NCBI GenBank assembly: GCA_001600095.1
Contig: BCIX01000004.1
Location: 66,586-130,585 of the forward strand
DNA: 64,000 nucleotides
Origin: Bullera alba
Lineage: Eukaryota; Basidiomycota; Tremellomycetes; Tremellales; Bulleraceae
Direction of reading: 5' to 3'
The position numbers and the translations under genes were made by a program. Position 1 is the first letter of the stretch. Each line of letters starts with the position of its first letter. Below the pieces are notes generated by a model that saw nothing but the letters and a program-made list of their open reading frames with translations, was not told the DNA's origin and did no database searches. Positions 1 to 14,126 of the stretch are shown here, one piece after another.

Positions 1-1298
1 ATAGTATACCCCCTGTGACTGGCTAGATCGACCTTGCGATAACCCGGACCCAGTAGAGTTGAGCATTTGATGATATTCCGGGAAGAGAGTCGATAGTGCA
101 GTTTGGAGAGATTCTGGGCCCCCGGTAGATGTCAACTCGTCTATAGCACTGATGGTTTCTTGGTTGATGTAGTCCAGGACGTATTGACGGAATGTCGATT
201 CTGAGATTTGAGACGGCCGCAGACTTGAAGGATCTCGCAGCTATACGTTGTTAGTCGACCAAAACTCACACTGGACACTATGACCCACCTTGATCACGTC
301 GTCACTGGTGCTCATATCCACCTCGCTGATCTCGCTGGACATGTTAATCGAGTCGGTTGTCACACTCATTTGCGATAGTGTTGGCAGCGAGGAAGTCACG
401 GGTCGATCGGCTCCGGGAACGGGCAGAGGTGGAATAGTGAACGGTTTGCAATACAGCGTCTCGTGCAAGAGCGTGACTTGAGCGGCGTGATGATACTGCT
501 CATCTGGGTCGACAACAGCTAGGAGTGGATCAATTCGGATTCCAGATTCAGTACTCCTCGTTGTGACTTACACAGCTTTCCGCCAGAGCCCTCCTCCACG
601 ACGACATTCCGCACCCAATCGATATCCCCATTTGGCCTCTTCCTGCCCCACTCATCCATACGACCGACGACACGGACCGTGTCGCCAACACGGATGTCAT
701 ATCGGACATATGTCTTGACCGGCGGAACGCCTTTACGCAGAGCCGGGGGTAAGTGGATCGTTTTACTCCGCTCTGCTTTACGCTCTTTCGCGGATTTGAA
801 CACCAGAGAATCGGCCGCAGTCGGAGAAGGGGCTGGTGATTCGACTGGCACCTTCTTCTGGGGCAGATGAATGATTACAGGTATGACATGTTGTCCGTCT
901 CCGTCGTCCACTGCGATGCTATTAGCGGGTTCCAAGCGAAAACTCGACAACGGGCTTACCGGTGATAGTCATAGTGGCCTCTTTATGCTCCACGGCCGCT
1001 GCCCAGCCTACTATCTCCACCATTCGACAGGGATAGTTGTTCAGTAGGAACACGTCTGCTCAAGATGTTAGCTCAACGACGGGTAAGATGCGTCCTGGCA
1101 CTGACCTCTGGAGACCTGAGCTTTGGGCCCATATCCGGGTCGAAGACACGCTTGCATCTTGTAAAGATCGGAGACGAAGCATTTCGCAATGGCCTGTGGA
1201 CGCTGTACCCAAAGCTGCAGCGAGTCCAGGGGAGGCAGAGGTGGGCATTCTGACGAAGAGGCGTAGGATCCAACGGGGATTGTGTCGAGCTCCACCAT
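1..1298 (-). CDS. STN1: CST complex subunit Stn1 (3' part beyond window)
   Basis: Telomere-capping OB-fold protein, partner of Ten1 (and Ctc1/Cdc13), which binds single-stranded telomeric DNA and regulates telomerase and polymerase alpha. I joined exons by canonical splice sites: 1298-1106, 1055-960, an exon ending near 563, one ending near 292, and one running off the left edge. The joined protein has the Stn1 N-terminal pattern: LYKMQACLRPG, then FLLNNYPCRMVEIVGW, then TVDDGDG, which matches the family's strand 'yPvr.VrivGvV' and the 'vDDgsG' strand. Later, VGDTVRVVGRMDEW and YCKPFTIPPLP fit the end of the OB fold. The start is the ATG at 1298; an in-frame upstream GTG is ignored. Fungal Stn1 is poorly conserved, so the family call rests on the OB-fold pattern. 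The C-terminus is outside the window. Confidence 0.82.
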
Positions 1299-1606
1299 CG
1301 CGTGATGTTTCACCGGAGCTTTGTGAGCATGGCGTCGAGCAGATACCTTAGCTGGCTGTAGAGCTATGTGCTAGCTGCTGCTGAGGGGATATTGTATACG
1401 TCAAGTGATGCTCGAAAGCAAGAGTCAGTCTGTGAGAGAGAGTTGGTGCATCGGAATGATGTCTGTTTGTTGTTGTTGGTGGTGACTGTACTCCCGGACG
1501 GAAGCAATTTTTCGGGTGTCGAAGAGATCGCATCACTGAAGAGGGGTATCTTGACTGGTGACCGTCTCCCCTCTCGACCTACTCCAGCAACACTGATTCT
1601 AGTACC
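1299..1606. promoter_or_regulatory. Divergent STN1/SURF1 intergenic region
   Basis: This 308-base gap separates the start codons of two divergent genes and must hold both promoters. I see no clear TATA box and no open frame with coding character. Pyrimidine-rich stretches precede the SURF1 ATG, as expected for a short 5' leader. Confidence 0.5.
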
Positions 1607-2871
1607 ATGGCCCAACGTCCAGGAAGTCTGCTTAGAGCCAGCTTGCAGCTGTGTTCCTCCGTCAGCTCTTCATCGACCTCCGGCCTTCGATCTCAATCAC
1701 GGAGACATCTCTCGTCCCGATCTACGCCTTCCCCTCTAGCTTCGTCTTCGCAATCCCGCCTGATTTCTCTGGCTTTCCCCACGCCAGGAGCTAGACATGT
1801 CAGCTCGACATCGAGACCGTTCCCAACGTCGAAACGGACTTCGCTGTTCAGGCCGCTGAACCTATTAGTGGTGTTAATGCCAATTGTCACCTTTGGTCTC
1901 GGGGTATGGCAGGTCAAGCGGCTGAGATGGAAGTTGGACTTGATAGAGGAGATTCAGAGTAATATTGAGAGGGAGCCAATCGTCCTCCCCCAAAACATAA
2001 AGTGAGCATGAGCGCCTCCTCACCTCGTTGCGATCTCATGTGTGACAATAGCCAGGAGTTTCTACTGACACCCTGGATAGTATTTCTGCCCTACCCGATT
2101 TTGCCTTTAGGCGAGTATTGCTCAAAGGGCATTTCACCGGGCCCGCAATGTTACTCGGACCTATAGTAGAACATGGCGTACCCGGTTCTCATCTCATTCT
2201 CCCATTTTCCCGCGCTTCATCTGGCGGATCGACGATCCTCTTGAACCGAGGCTTCATCACGTCAACTCGAGCCACAGCAATACGAGAGGGCAGGGAGATC
2301 CCCCCGGGGCTGAGGGAGGGAGAAGGCGAGATGATAGTCGAGGGGATGTTGACCAAGCGATTCACGGAAGGACAAGGGAAGTGGGCGCCTGATAATCAAC
2401 CAGAGGACAATTTGTGGTTCTGGAAAGACGTGGACGGCATGGTGGAGTGGGCGGGCAAGGATGGACAGCAGGTCCAACCCGTTATCGTGGATGCTATAGA
2501 CTGTGAGTCTGGTCTCGGGCTCTACGCCTCTACTTGGTGATCGACCTCACGCGATGGATCTGCCTCGAGACATCGAGGTCTATCAAACGCTTCTCGCTGA
2601 CATCGTCCCTGTCAGATGGAGAGCAACCTCCCACCCTCCTCATGCAGCAGGGAATACCGCTCGGCAAACCGCCCACCGTCGAAATCCGCAACCAACACGC
2701 CACTTACGCCGTGACCTGGTGAGTTGTCTGGTTCGCAAACGGTCTCGATCTCGTCTGACACGGTATCACCTAGGTTCTCGCTCTCAGCCGCGACTGCCGT
2801 GATGGTCGTGTACATCTTGAGGAGGGGAAGTGGAGCGAATAAACTTCCAAAACGGCTGAGACCGGTCTAGT
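1607..2871 (+). CDS. SHY1: SURF1/Shy1 cytochrome c oxidase assembly factor
   Basis: Mitochondrial inner-membrane protein needed for complex IV assembly (maturation of Cox1). Four exons: 1607-2001, 2081-2502, 2616-2718 and 2774-2871. The N-terminus is rich in Ser and Arg without acidic residues, as in a mitochondrial presequence. It is followed by a membrane segment LLVVLMPIVTFGLGVWQVKR, the SURF1 hallmark 'GxWQvxR'. The middle holds GFITSTRA and WFWKDVDGM. The C-terminal exon joins to NQHATYAVTWFSL (family 'NxHxxYaxTWy') and a second membrane segment ending near residue 300. The third intron is needed to restore the family C-terminus, which supports the model. Two-TM topology and length agree with fungal Shy1. 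It is divergent from STN1. Confidence 0.93.
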
Positions 2872-3051
2872 TGTGTGATGACTCTTGCACTTCATGTAAC
2901 AGTATCAAGACGTCGAGTCATTCCGAAAGCAGCTCAGCTAGACCGGATGTCGCTCATCAAAAGGACGATGGTAGTGCATCCGCACTCGTGCCCGTAACTC
3001 GTTAAGTATCGTCATCAATGTACAACAACAACGCAAGCCCCTATCATGTAT

Positions 3052-5317
3052 TCAAACCAAACCACTTCCCTCTGATTGATGTTCACTCTGATTCCACTGA
3101 TTCTGCCCAGGGCCATTCTCCGCAAAGCTTTCCTCTGGCACATCTTCGCCGACAGTATCGAAAGGAAAGGTGGCGTTGGGTCCAAAGTCGAATGGAAAGA
3201 ACGAGTTCCATGGATCAAAGATACTGTCCGATTCGACGGGCAGCAGCGCGTTCAAAACCGGTGCTGGCGTTGTGGCCGTCGGCAGTATCATGCCTACAAA
3301 GCGGGATTAATCAAGGTCATCCCATTGCCTAGACTACGGCTCGACTAAATCTGATGGCGGTCTGATGTGTGGGAGAGACGAGGCGACTTACCGAACACCC
3401 CGGCCGCCTTTCTCAAGCTCAAGCACAGCCCCACGGCGGTCGGCCACATGACCTGATGCCTCTCCAGGAAACCTATCAACATGTGCCAAAGACGAGTGGC
3501 TTCCGTAGAATGAAACTCTCCTGCCGCATGGCACAGTATCAACAAGTGTGCACAAGTTGACAGTTGCCGCAGTTGCTGCCAGGATTCACGAAAGTGACCT
3601 ATAGAGTCGGCATCGGCGTATATGTGCAGCATCTGGGAGATGGCTCTCGAGATCGGTGCCAGGTTGCGACCTGGTATGACGATCCCAGGTGAGTAGAGGA
3701 GGATGCGCAGCCTGCAATGAGTGGTCAGGGATACTCTGTATCTGATGGGTGAGGGAACGAGGTGACTAAAGGCTCAAACGCTTTCACACTGAGACATCCA
3801 CTCACCAGCAATACCGCAGCTCTGCCCACAGCCTCTTGCTATGTGTCAACTCTGCATCCGAGGTCGAGCGTATCAGCTTTAGCTGGTCTACCCAGTGACT
3901 CTCGCATATCTCGATGTATTCTCGAGACGTCGTCTCAACCGATGGGTCGAATATATCCCTTAGAAATCGCATCTCCAACAGAGTCACTTGTCGCAGTGCG
4001 TCCGGGAACATGGTCGAGGATGGCATAGGGTCGACATGGATGTTGTACACGGGCAGACAGGGTGGTCTCTCCAATAAGCCCGACGAGAAACTGATGAGCA
4101 AAGAGGTCAGCTTGGACAGCATCATGGGGTACACATCTCTCAACCCTCGACTTGATCTAGAGCCTTCGCTGGGACTCACGTGTCGGTGTACACAAACGCC
4201 GAGAAGATGACCTCTACCATGTCTTGCGCGGGATACAACGCTGCCGTTTCGGGATGGTGAATTCCGAGCTCCTTGACGTGCCAAGCCATCTGTTCAAGCA
4301 AGTCTCTGCTCTCCATCGCCCCGCCTTGTGCCATTGTATAGGGTACGAGGCAGAACAGTGCCCCTTCCCTGGTCGTCAGCCGCCTTTCACCACCGGTCAA
4401 GAAGCAGCTAGACTCACAGAGAGAATAAATGGAGGGCCTGCTCCACGCTACCAGACACTGAAAGGCCATTGAAAAGTAGGTCACGTCCTCCATCGGTATC
4501 TCATCCAGCGTCGTTGCCGGGTCCGACCCGGCAAATCCATCCCTCCTTGAGTGAATCTGGTTGAATCGAGCGAGACAGAATGCAGCGAAGATGAGTGCTT
4601 TTTGGTCATCGGTGACAGAATTGGGAATCGCCCTGTACCGAGCGTACATTGACAGTAGCTTTGGTTTGTCTATCCACCGGAGGTGGTCAAACTCGGGTGA
4701 ATCGACAAATGTCCGTATCAACTGGTCCTCGAACGGTGCAACGGGCTCGGGCAGAGGTGGTGCACCACTCTGTAGTCGCTTGAGACGATTCTCGTCGTTG
4801 AAGCATAGATCATCATATGCGACATCTGGCGCACGATCAGTGATGATTTGGCTAGTGATGTACTGTAGCTCACCATTCTCGAGACACCATACCACCATTG
4901 CAATGTTGACGTCGTCGAGGGGAAGTACCACTCTATCTCCAGTAGCGGCCAGTGGCATCGTGCTTGACATACGACGGATCGTCGCTTGATCCATTTGCGA
5001 AGCATCAGAGCGATGCCGCACCGAGTCCGGCAGCTTTGACGACAGCGCTCTGGCACAAGTCATCAGTATGGCATATGGCATACATTTCTGTTCTCTACAC
5101 ACCTTTTGGGCCTCGCTTTCGCGCGGACCTCACAGTCTCCCCCGATGCCAATTGCAGTACATGCATCGCATGGTACTCCGCCAATGCACTTGATCCGCCT
5201 CGCCCGACATCCCTCGCATGCCTTGCTACTGCGTTGACGGGGTTTCGAAGAGCTTTCGGCGCCGTCGCCACAGTTGTCCATTGTCGAGCTCGACGCGAGG
5301 CCAGTTTGCGAGCTCAT
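3052..5317 (-). CDS. Zn2Cys6 fungal-specific transcription factor
   Basis: Nuclear DNA-binding regulator. Near residue 30 lies the binuclear zinc cluster CEGCRARRIKC...PCDACTAIGIGGDC, which has all six cysteines, followed by a basic linker ending PKR. A 53-nt intron after PKR must be removed to continue into the rest. The middle (4176-5053) resembles the fungal transcription factor middle homology region, with helices such as YFSMAFQCLVAWSRPS. Further exons continue through 3802-4180 and 3345-3632 to the last exon, 3052-3291, which is acidic and Phe/Pro-rich (possible activation domain). The start is the ATG at 5317; the longer frame upstream begins with GTG. The target is not evident. The next gene on the same strand side is an MFS permease (5592-7650), so local control of that transporter is possible but only inferred. 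Confidence 0.9.
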
Positions 5318-5591
5318 GATCCCAGTTGGTTGCCCCACGGCCACCCGAGACTAGTCTCGTTTAGATAGCGGATGTTGCGTTGAGGATGAAGAGACGAGGA
5401 GGAAGTAGTGCGGATAAAGAATAGCGGGGCCAGCGGCGGTGTTGAGCAACCGGCCCGATGATTCCCGGTCTTCCACCGCCTGCCACTATAGAGTTACTCT
5501 GGAGTCAATCGACTGCGAGTGACCCAAGTATATTCATACCCCCTTTTCTACAAGCTTTTATCTATCTAGATGATCACCCCTAGAAATCCCC

Positions 5592-7650
5592 TTAATACGC
5601 GAAACGGAAATCCAACCGCCGAGATCCTTCGTCCTTGGTCGTTCGCAAGTACTCGCTCTTCTCGTTTTCGGTCATCGCATCCCATTTACGATCCCTGGAC
5701 CGGTTGACTGCCCTGTAAAAGACGAACATGATCGGGTACCAGATCAAGCAGAACACCGAAATGACGAGCAATGCCGTGTTGGCTTTGCGATACCTCGGGG
5801 CGTCTTTGGCGTGGTAGACGTTGGAACCGATGATGTTGCTGAGCTGAGCAGTCATGTTGTACAGCCTACCAGGACATCAGTAAAGTGCTACATGTGTGAA
5901 CGAGGAGATGTAGACTCACGATGCAGCGACGGTACGAGTTCGGATCGAACCTGCGTTTCGGGAACACCAGGCGACTTGGATCGCATGGGTGTAGGGGTAT
6001 CCCAGAATGACGGTAGCTAGGGCAAAGTACTGCCAGCCGCTAATCTTGTCCAGTGCTAGAAGAGGGATAAAGCATGGAATTATCCACTACACTCATATCA
6101 GTCTCAATCCTACGACTCTGGTTGAGAGCACTCGCGAGCACTCACGACAAACATGCTCATGCAGACCAAGGTCCGGTTGTCGAACAACTCTGAGATGACG
6201 GCAATAACCACACAGTTGATGATTGAGAGTACACCATAGGGCACAGCGAGGAGGTTCGCCTCGATTGTGGTGAAGCCCAGTTGTCGGAACGAAAGCTGGA
6301 GATAGGCGCCAATGGGGGTGATTGGGATCCACATGAGTATACCGACAAAGTAGATCGGGTACAGGTGCCAATCGAGACAGGATTTGCCGATCATGCGTAG
6401 CGTGAGAGGCTGTCTGTTGTGCATGTCCCCTTTGGTGGGCTCGTCTCGGATGACTCTGTTGACGACAATCTTGGCCTCTCGGTCGGTGATATAGCCGTTG
6501 GGTCGGAAACTGGTCTTGGTCTTTGACGGCGCCACGGGCATCATCCAGAACGATGCGACTGTGCAGGTCAGTATGAGGCAGCAGTGTAGCTGGGCTTCAG
6601 GTACTCACCTCCTATGAGAAGTGTGAATAGCCCCTCGATTAGGAACATCCATCGCCAGCCTGCATACCCAAGCACGCCTCGCATTTGGTTCAAACCCGCA
6701 CCCAAGAACGCAGTGATGATATTGGTGAACGGGTTGACGGTATAGAAGATGGCCATGCGAATGGCAAAGTCGTACTTGTTGTACCAGTACGAGAGGTACA
6801 GCACGACGTCGGGGATGAAGCCGCCTTGGAACGCAGCACTAGAGTACAGAGTTAGCTTAATGTCGAGCGAAGTGGGCAAGACGGCCGGACGTACATCAAG
6901 AAACGGGTTGCGAAAAAGGACGCCCTTCCACTGAGCCAGAATTGACACATTGAGATCAAGGAGAAGATGACGACTTGCATAGGGATCCATCTATCGGGTC
7001 CAAGTCGTTTTGAGATGAGCTGAGAAGGCAGTTCGGCGAGCAGGAAACCTAGTTTCGAGAGTGTGTTGCCCATGTTGTAATCGGCCTGGGTGAGCTTGAG
7101 GTCCTTGAGGAAGCCATCGGCGGTAGCGTTTGCCAGGTTGAACCGATCAATGTCTGAAATTTTCTGCGTCAGCCTCAACTCCAGTATGCAGCCTCAAAAG
7201 CAGTAACCCACCGAGAGCGAAGAACATGACGCAGACCCAAGAGAGAACCTTCCAATCGACCTTCCAGATCGCAGCCTTCTCCTCCTTCCAGGTCCACCTG
7301 AAGGTAGGGTCGAACGACTCGATATTTTCCCAGTCGGCTCGGGGCTGGTAGTGTATCGCTTGAGCGCCATCGTAGACCGAGGGCTGGGTCGCAATGTCCT
7401 CGAGAGCTTGACGGTCTTTGATCCGCTGAGCCTTGGTCTTGAGTTTGAAGAAGTCTCTCAGCGCGTCGGTGACAGGGCCATAGCCTCCGATATAGGCAGT
7501 CGTCCTGTCGGCGAGCTTGAGGTCGACGATAGAAGAGGTAGAGCTCGCTGCCTTCTCATCGTATCCCGGTCCGACTGTGGGTAGAGCGTCGAGCTCTGGG
7601 GATGAAGGGGAGAGGTCGGATTTGTCGTCTCGGTATTCGCTGACTGTCAT
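5592..7650 (-). CDS. MFS permease, anion:cation symporter (Dal5/Vht1-like) type
   Basis: Plasma-membrane 12-TM transporter of the fungal ACS family (allantoate, nicotinate, biotin, pantothenate and similar anions). Read on the minus strand from MTVSEY (7650). The N-terminal cytosolic tail is about 150 residues. TM1 begins near WKVLSWVCVMFFALG, followed by 'DIDRFNLANA', the ACS signature for loop 1 ('DRxNlgnA'). Later come GFIPDVVLYLSYWY, GWRWMFLIEG and the C-terminal KWDAMTENEKSEYL with DEGSRRLDFRFAY, all typical of this family. About seven exons are joined by ordinary introns. An in-frame ATG at 7764 would add 38 residues; the stretch between contains an intron-like acceptor, so I prefer 7650. 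Substrate cannot be read from sequence. Confidence 0.88.
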
Positions 7651-9297
7651 CTTGGACGGTTTTGGCGAGGTGGTTCCGGTGTGAAGAGCTTCTGGAGGGT
7701 CAGCTTCGCTCGCTCTTATAGCCCGGCAAGTGAGACTACCGGGCAAGCTTTGCTCTCTTATCATCTGAAGTCGTCAGTACATGTCAGCAGCACGCCTTAT
7801 CGCAGGATCTAAGCCACCAGATCTCTAGATCTACAGATCTCCAGATCTCTCAGCAGGGAACAACATGGCGCTAGAGCGCTAGCCATGGATCCGATCGAGC
7901 GGTCCGCAGATCGCAGCTCATCCGGGAGTTTGGAAGTGGTCGCACCAGGTCGCACCAGGTCGCACCAGGTCGCACCATGTATACTAGTCGCCGGTGACTG
8001 CACCTTGTCGTCACGGGAGGGATGTGCCGAGATGGATGTCCAATCCTCGACATGGAGTTGTCACTAGCACGAACAAGAGGACCTTTCGCGATGAAGATTG
8101 CGTCTTTGGTTGAAGATCATGTCGCGACATTGCGTGCGACGGCGTGCGAGACGGGGCTGGGAAAATACCTCCGGTCATGCTCCGGCGCCAGCGGTTGCCG
8201 TACGAGCGATTCTGTGCCGGCACTCTCGCCGAGCAGCGTGTGCGGTGCGTCGCTGTCGTCCACGTCTGATTCTGACAGCAGACAGCTCAGCCGGACCGCC
8301 CAGGTGTAGATGTTACGCACCTCGCCAGCACCCCACCGAGACCCGCAGATACGGCGCGGCTCAGTCGACACTCGACAGCAAATCACGACAACGGATTTGC
8401 GGAAGCAAATCAATAACTCAATAACTCGGACCGGCACTAAAGCCCATTTTTGGCAAGCCTGAATCATCACAACCTGCTGTCAAGGCTTGCGGCAAGCGTG
8501 GGGTCTGTAGAGAAAGAATAGGCATCCCCCAAGTCGTAATCGCTTGATATTAGCATTTCGCCTAGGCAAGCAAGCTCATTAGGCGAACGCTCAAGGGAAA
8601 CCAATCACCATAGCCTTCATTACGAAATCCTAGTCTGGTGCCGCTAATTACCCTTAGGTTCTTGACCCGACCCTCTTCTTGAGTCTCTCACATGTAGCCA
8701 AGTGGTCGAACTGCCGACGCTTCCACACTCTGCCCCGTGCGACACCTAGCAGCACCTTGACCTAGCCTTGCTTTGCGCTGCGGAAACAACCCCGCAGACG
8801 GCCGACCGCTCAACCCAGTTGTAATTGGCGCTAGAGGTATTACGATCTCATCTGGCGGAACCTTGACCCCGCATTAGACTTTGTATACCTATATTGTAAT
8901 CGGGAATCCCCGGCTCTAAGCCGCTGAGTCGCTTCTGATCTGCGGGGCCAAATCCAGCGGGGTCCGACGGCCCGCTACAGCCCGCAAGTCGCCTTCAACT
9001 CGACTCACGGAAGTCATCAGCCGGGGTACTCGGTGCACAACAGCCTCACGGAAGTTAGCATCCATTGGGGTTTGATTGGGGTAGTCGACTGTCCCACACC
9101 CATCGCCGTCTTGGTCCGAGATGGCATCGAGGGTCTCGAAGGCATTGAGTGTTTCATGGGGCGGCATGCAGTGTATTTAAGAGAAGAGGATGGCGGGCGA
9201 GGAGGATGTTCTCACGTACTTCGTACTCACCTTACCTTTCACATCAGCTACCTATTAGACCGTCTACTCGAACACGACTCCAAGTCCAGCTTGCACC
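7651..9297. other. Long intergenic region with short repeats
   Basis: About 1.6 kb without a gene I can support. Near 7825-7856 the hexamer AGATCT recurs at 6-12 base spacing. At 7941-7980 a decamer CGCACCAGGT is repeated four times, the last with one change. The right part is the promoter of the GAPDH gene: a CCAAT motif near 8599 and a TATA-like TATTTAAG near 9173, about 120 bases before the first coding base. Confidence 0.6.
7941..7980. repeat. Tandem decamer repeat (4 copies)
   Basis: Unit CGCACCAGGT repeats without gaps; the fourth copy reads CGCACCATGT. It lies in intergenic DNA upstream of the MFS permease and far upstream of GAPDH. Confidence 0.9.
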
Positions 9298-10708
<1,411 letters not shown>

Positions 10709-11075
10709 ATGTCGTTGTAGGGATTAGTGATTGAATTCGGCTGGTTTTATGTCTATGTACTCGTATATATCACGCTGTTGATGCATGTAGATCATAGATG
10801 AGTAGATTCGGGCGAATGCTATGGTGATCATTGGCTGAGCGTGCACCACCACGGGCACGACCATTCTCGATCTCGGCATTCCGGTAAAGTGATCTGTCGG
10901 ATCCGAATCACTCGCACGCTACTCGAACTCATCCGAGGAGTTCCTTTCACGCTGTGTACTGAACACATCGACTAGGTCGGACCCGAGATCATCTGCAGAC
11001 GGTACAAGATGTCGACATCATCTCTTACCTACGATGCAATGAGTATACAATCGCACGAATACAGCTCAGCCCCTC
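10709..11075. other. Intergenic, GAPDH to ABC-F
   Basis: This 367-base gap lies between two plus-strand genes. An upstream ATG at 11010 opens a frame that differs from the ABC-F reading frame. I see no other structure. Confidence 0.5.
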
Positions 11076-13851
11076 ATGACCGCAACTCACGAAGTCAGAA
11101 TCGAAGCTCGGGCTCAGCAGTCTCGCTTCCATCTTGCAACAATCGACCCCGCGTCGACTGAGATCGATCTATATGACGTGAACATCAGTGTTGGGGAGGT
11201 GGAGTTAGTGACTGGAGCTAGGATTCATCTACAAGAAGGCGTCAAATACGCTTTGAAAGGGCGGTAAGTGGACTCTAGACATAGTACCGTTCATTAGCTG
11301 ACCACCGCTAGCAATGGGTCCGGAAAGTCAAGTGCGTGGTCGTTGGTTCCAGACAAATCCTGACAGTTAGCTGACAGCTTGTAGCTCTACTGCGAGCTCT
11401 GGCTGAGAGAATGATACCCGGTATCCCATTGTCGATTCGCATAGTGCTTGTATCGCAGCTCGAGGAGGAACTGGCAGGTATCGTCGAGGAAGAGGCCTCG
11501 TCAGTTTTGGAGCATCTACTGGACGGTCACACAGAGCGAAAAACGTTCCTGCAGGAGAAGAACTGTAAGTGGGCGATATCAACAGCAAACGACATGGCGT
11601 CGCTAACCAAGATGAATCGCAGTGCTCGAATCGGCGTTAGAGGCGGACGCTACCACTGGCTCACACCTCCTATCTAGGGTGCTGATCGCGAGGAAAGAGA
11701 GAGAGCTTGAGATTGTCAAGTCTATAGCCAGCAGAAGATCCGGAGCAAGGGGGAAAGACGCAAGATACGACGAGATCAAGGGGGAGGCCGAGCTGGAGGA
11801 TCTAAAGAATCGGTGGGTACCCGAGCGAGAACTGTCAATCTCCAGCATAGCCGTTGTCCGACGTTGCGTCGCAACGACAAGTATGAAGCTGACCCTCGAG
11901 GTAGTCATGCCGCTGGAGTGATGAACGACAGGTGGGCTGAAGAAGCGACAGGTCTTCTGGCAGAAACGGATCTCAATCTCGACATAGTAAGTCATGCGTC
12001 TTGGTCATCACTGACAGTAGCTCGACTCTGATGGCATGGAGGACAAGGCTAGGGATATCCTACACGGACTAGGATTTACGGATTCGATGATCGACGGGCC
12101 TTACACGACCTTGTCGGGGGGATGGAGGTCTCGATGCCGACTGGCTCTGGCATTGTTGATCCAAAGCGATGTTCTGTTATTGGACGAGCCGTCTAATTTC
12201 CTGGTGAGTGCGAGCTCCTTTCCATTGCATCCTCACGGCAAGGCGCTCATCTCCTGGACGTACCTACGAGCGACATGGCTGATTGACATCTCCCAGGACC
12301 TTGAAGCGATCATCTGGTTACAGCATCACATTCGATCCCTCTCCCAGACCGTCGTCCTGATCTCGCATGACATGGCATTCCTCGACGCTGTCTGTGACGA
12401 AACGATCGTGCTCCGCGGAGCCAACCTGAAGTACTACCCCGGTACACCTAGTGCCATGGAGGAAACCGAGCGGAAAGATAGGTTGGGAAAGGAGAAACAA
12501 CAAGCGGCTCTAGACAAGAAAAAGGAGCACGTGAGTACTCCTAGGCTTTGATCGCCTTGCTGACCTGGGCAGATCGAGTCGAGCATAGTCGAAGGGCAAA
12601 AAGCTGCGAAAAAGTCTGGAGATGACAACAAGTGGGTGACAACCAGCTGGGATCGAGGCGTTAACAACATGTAGACTCCGAATGGTCAAATCTAGGAGCA
12701 AGAAGTTGAACGAGCGATGGGGCCTCGAGACATCGGCCAAGGGAACGAGGTTCAAGATCAACCGCGACTTGGGAGGATATCACTTGACGATGCGTGGGGA
12801 CATTGAGATCGAGGCGGTCGAGCCGGACGTCAAGCTCAAATTCCCAGAGGCTCCAAAGCTGAAGGTCATGGGGGATCTCGTGCACATGTCAGCAGTGGCG
12901 CTGGGCTATGGATCAGGGGGGCCAGTAGTTGAAGGAGTCACGATGACATTAGGTCAGACCGACAGGATTGCCCTTGTAGGACGAGTGAGTGTGAGAGGTG
13001 TTCGGTCTGGTTGCTGAAGCTGACATGCGGTCGTAAAGAATGGCAAAGGCAAGTCGACTATAGCCAAAGCCGTGATCGGACAGCTCGAGCCGCTCAGTGG
13101 GAAGATTGAACGGCACCAGGCGCTGAAAGTCGGCTACTTTGATCAAGTGAGTTCGCCATGTCTCCTCAGATCTCGAGCTGACTTTTCAAGCACTCTGTAG
13201 AGTCTTTAGCGTCAACAGGACACTTGACGCCATTGCAGCTCTTCCTTGAACGCACGACCGGCACGGGTGTAGCAGAGCTCAGGGCGCGGGAGATCTTGGG
13301 GCGTTTCGGACTAAGCGGTCGACTGGCAAGCCACACTCCCATCGAGGTTCTGTCTGGTGGTCAAAGAGTGAGTCAGGGCTCCAGGTGTTGTTCACGAGAT
13401 ACGCTAAGATTGGTAGGTCCGCCTGGCATTGGCTTTACTACTTCAAGACCCGCCAAACCTCTTGTAAGTATTGCCTCGGAGACGATGGGAGTCTGTTCTC
13501 ATTGGGTTCAGGGTCCTTGATGAGGTGACAACCCATTTGGACGATAAGACGATCAATGCCCTGGCATCTGCACTGAAGAGCTGGAAAGGGGGATTGATAC
13601 TGGTAACTCATGACCGGTGAGCGGGTGCGATCATGCAATGGTGCGGAAGGAGAAGGCTAATGGCGGTTGATAGATCGTTCTGCAACGCTGTCATGGGTGG
13701 GGTCGAGGATGGAGATGATAATAGTGACGGCCCGGGCGGCAGAGTGTACCTTGTCAAGAGCTCGGGTCTGAGGCTGTTATCGGGAATAGGGGAGTACGAG
13801 GAGATGCTGGAGCGTAAATTGGCACGGGCGAGGGCTCAGCGGGATCGATGA
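11076..13851 (+). CDS. ABC-F family ATPase (two nucleotide-binding domains)
   Basis: Soluble twin-ATPase of the ABC-F type, a family acting on ribosomes or translation (Arb1, New1, Gcn20 relatives); no membrane segments. Domain 1: Walker A GRNGSGKST is rebuilt across two introns, the signature is LSGG(W), Walker B is [12 protein letters not shown], and the switch His is in VVLISHD. The ABC-F linker region is basic and charged (about 12,690-12,850). Domain 2: Walker A NGKGKST, signature LSGGQR, Walker [12 protein letters not shown] and switch LVTHDR. Both catalytic Glu residues are present. The first signature has W in place of Q, a mild departure. At least ten introns; one near 11,812-11,931 is about 120 nt and its exact borders are uncertain. 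The start is the ATG at 11076. The precise subfamily is not resolved. Confidence 0.87.
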
Positions 13852-14126
13852 TAGGGTTATTCAAATCGCCTATGAGCGGCTAGGCGTGGAGGTGCAGGGA
13901 TGTGATAGCTATCGAGGCGGTATCCAGCGGTAACTTATCAAGAGCTTCAAGCATGCACTGACCCGCACTGGACCTTACTGGACCCTACTGACTGCCAGCT
14001 ACCAAAGCACGAGAGCAATCAGAGAAGCCTCTCCGGCGCTTTATCTGCCGGATCGGAGCTCGGGGATTAGGGCTTCTTCGGCCCGGGGGAATTGAAAGTA
14101 GGGAGTCGTCTGCCAAGCGTTCCAAA

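Noticed and set aside
4561..4989. 142-codon plus-strand frame
   Set aside because: Antisense shadow of the zinc-cluster regulator.
8117..8470. 117-codon minus-strand frame
   Set aside because: No family resemblance, no splice context, composition like intergenic DNA.
8692..8760. tRNA-like A box (TAGCCAAGTGG)
   Set aside because: No B box or acceptor stem pairing follows within tRNA length.
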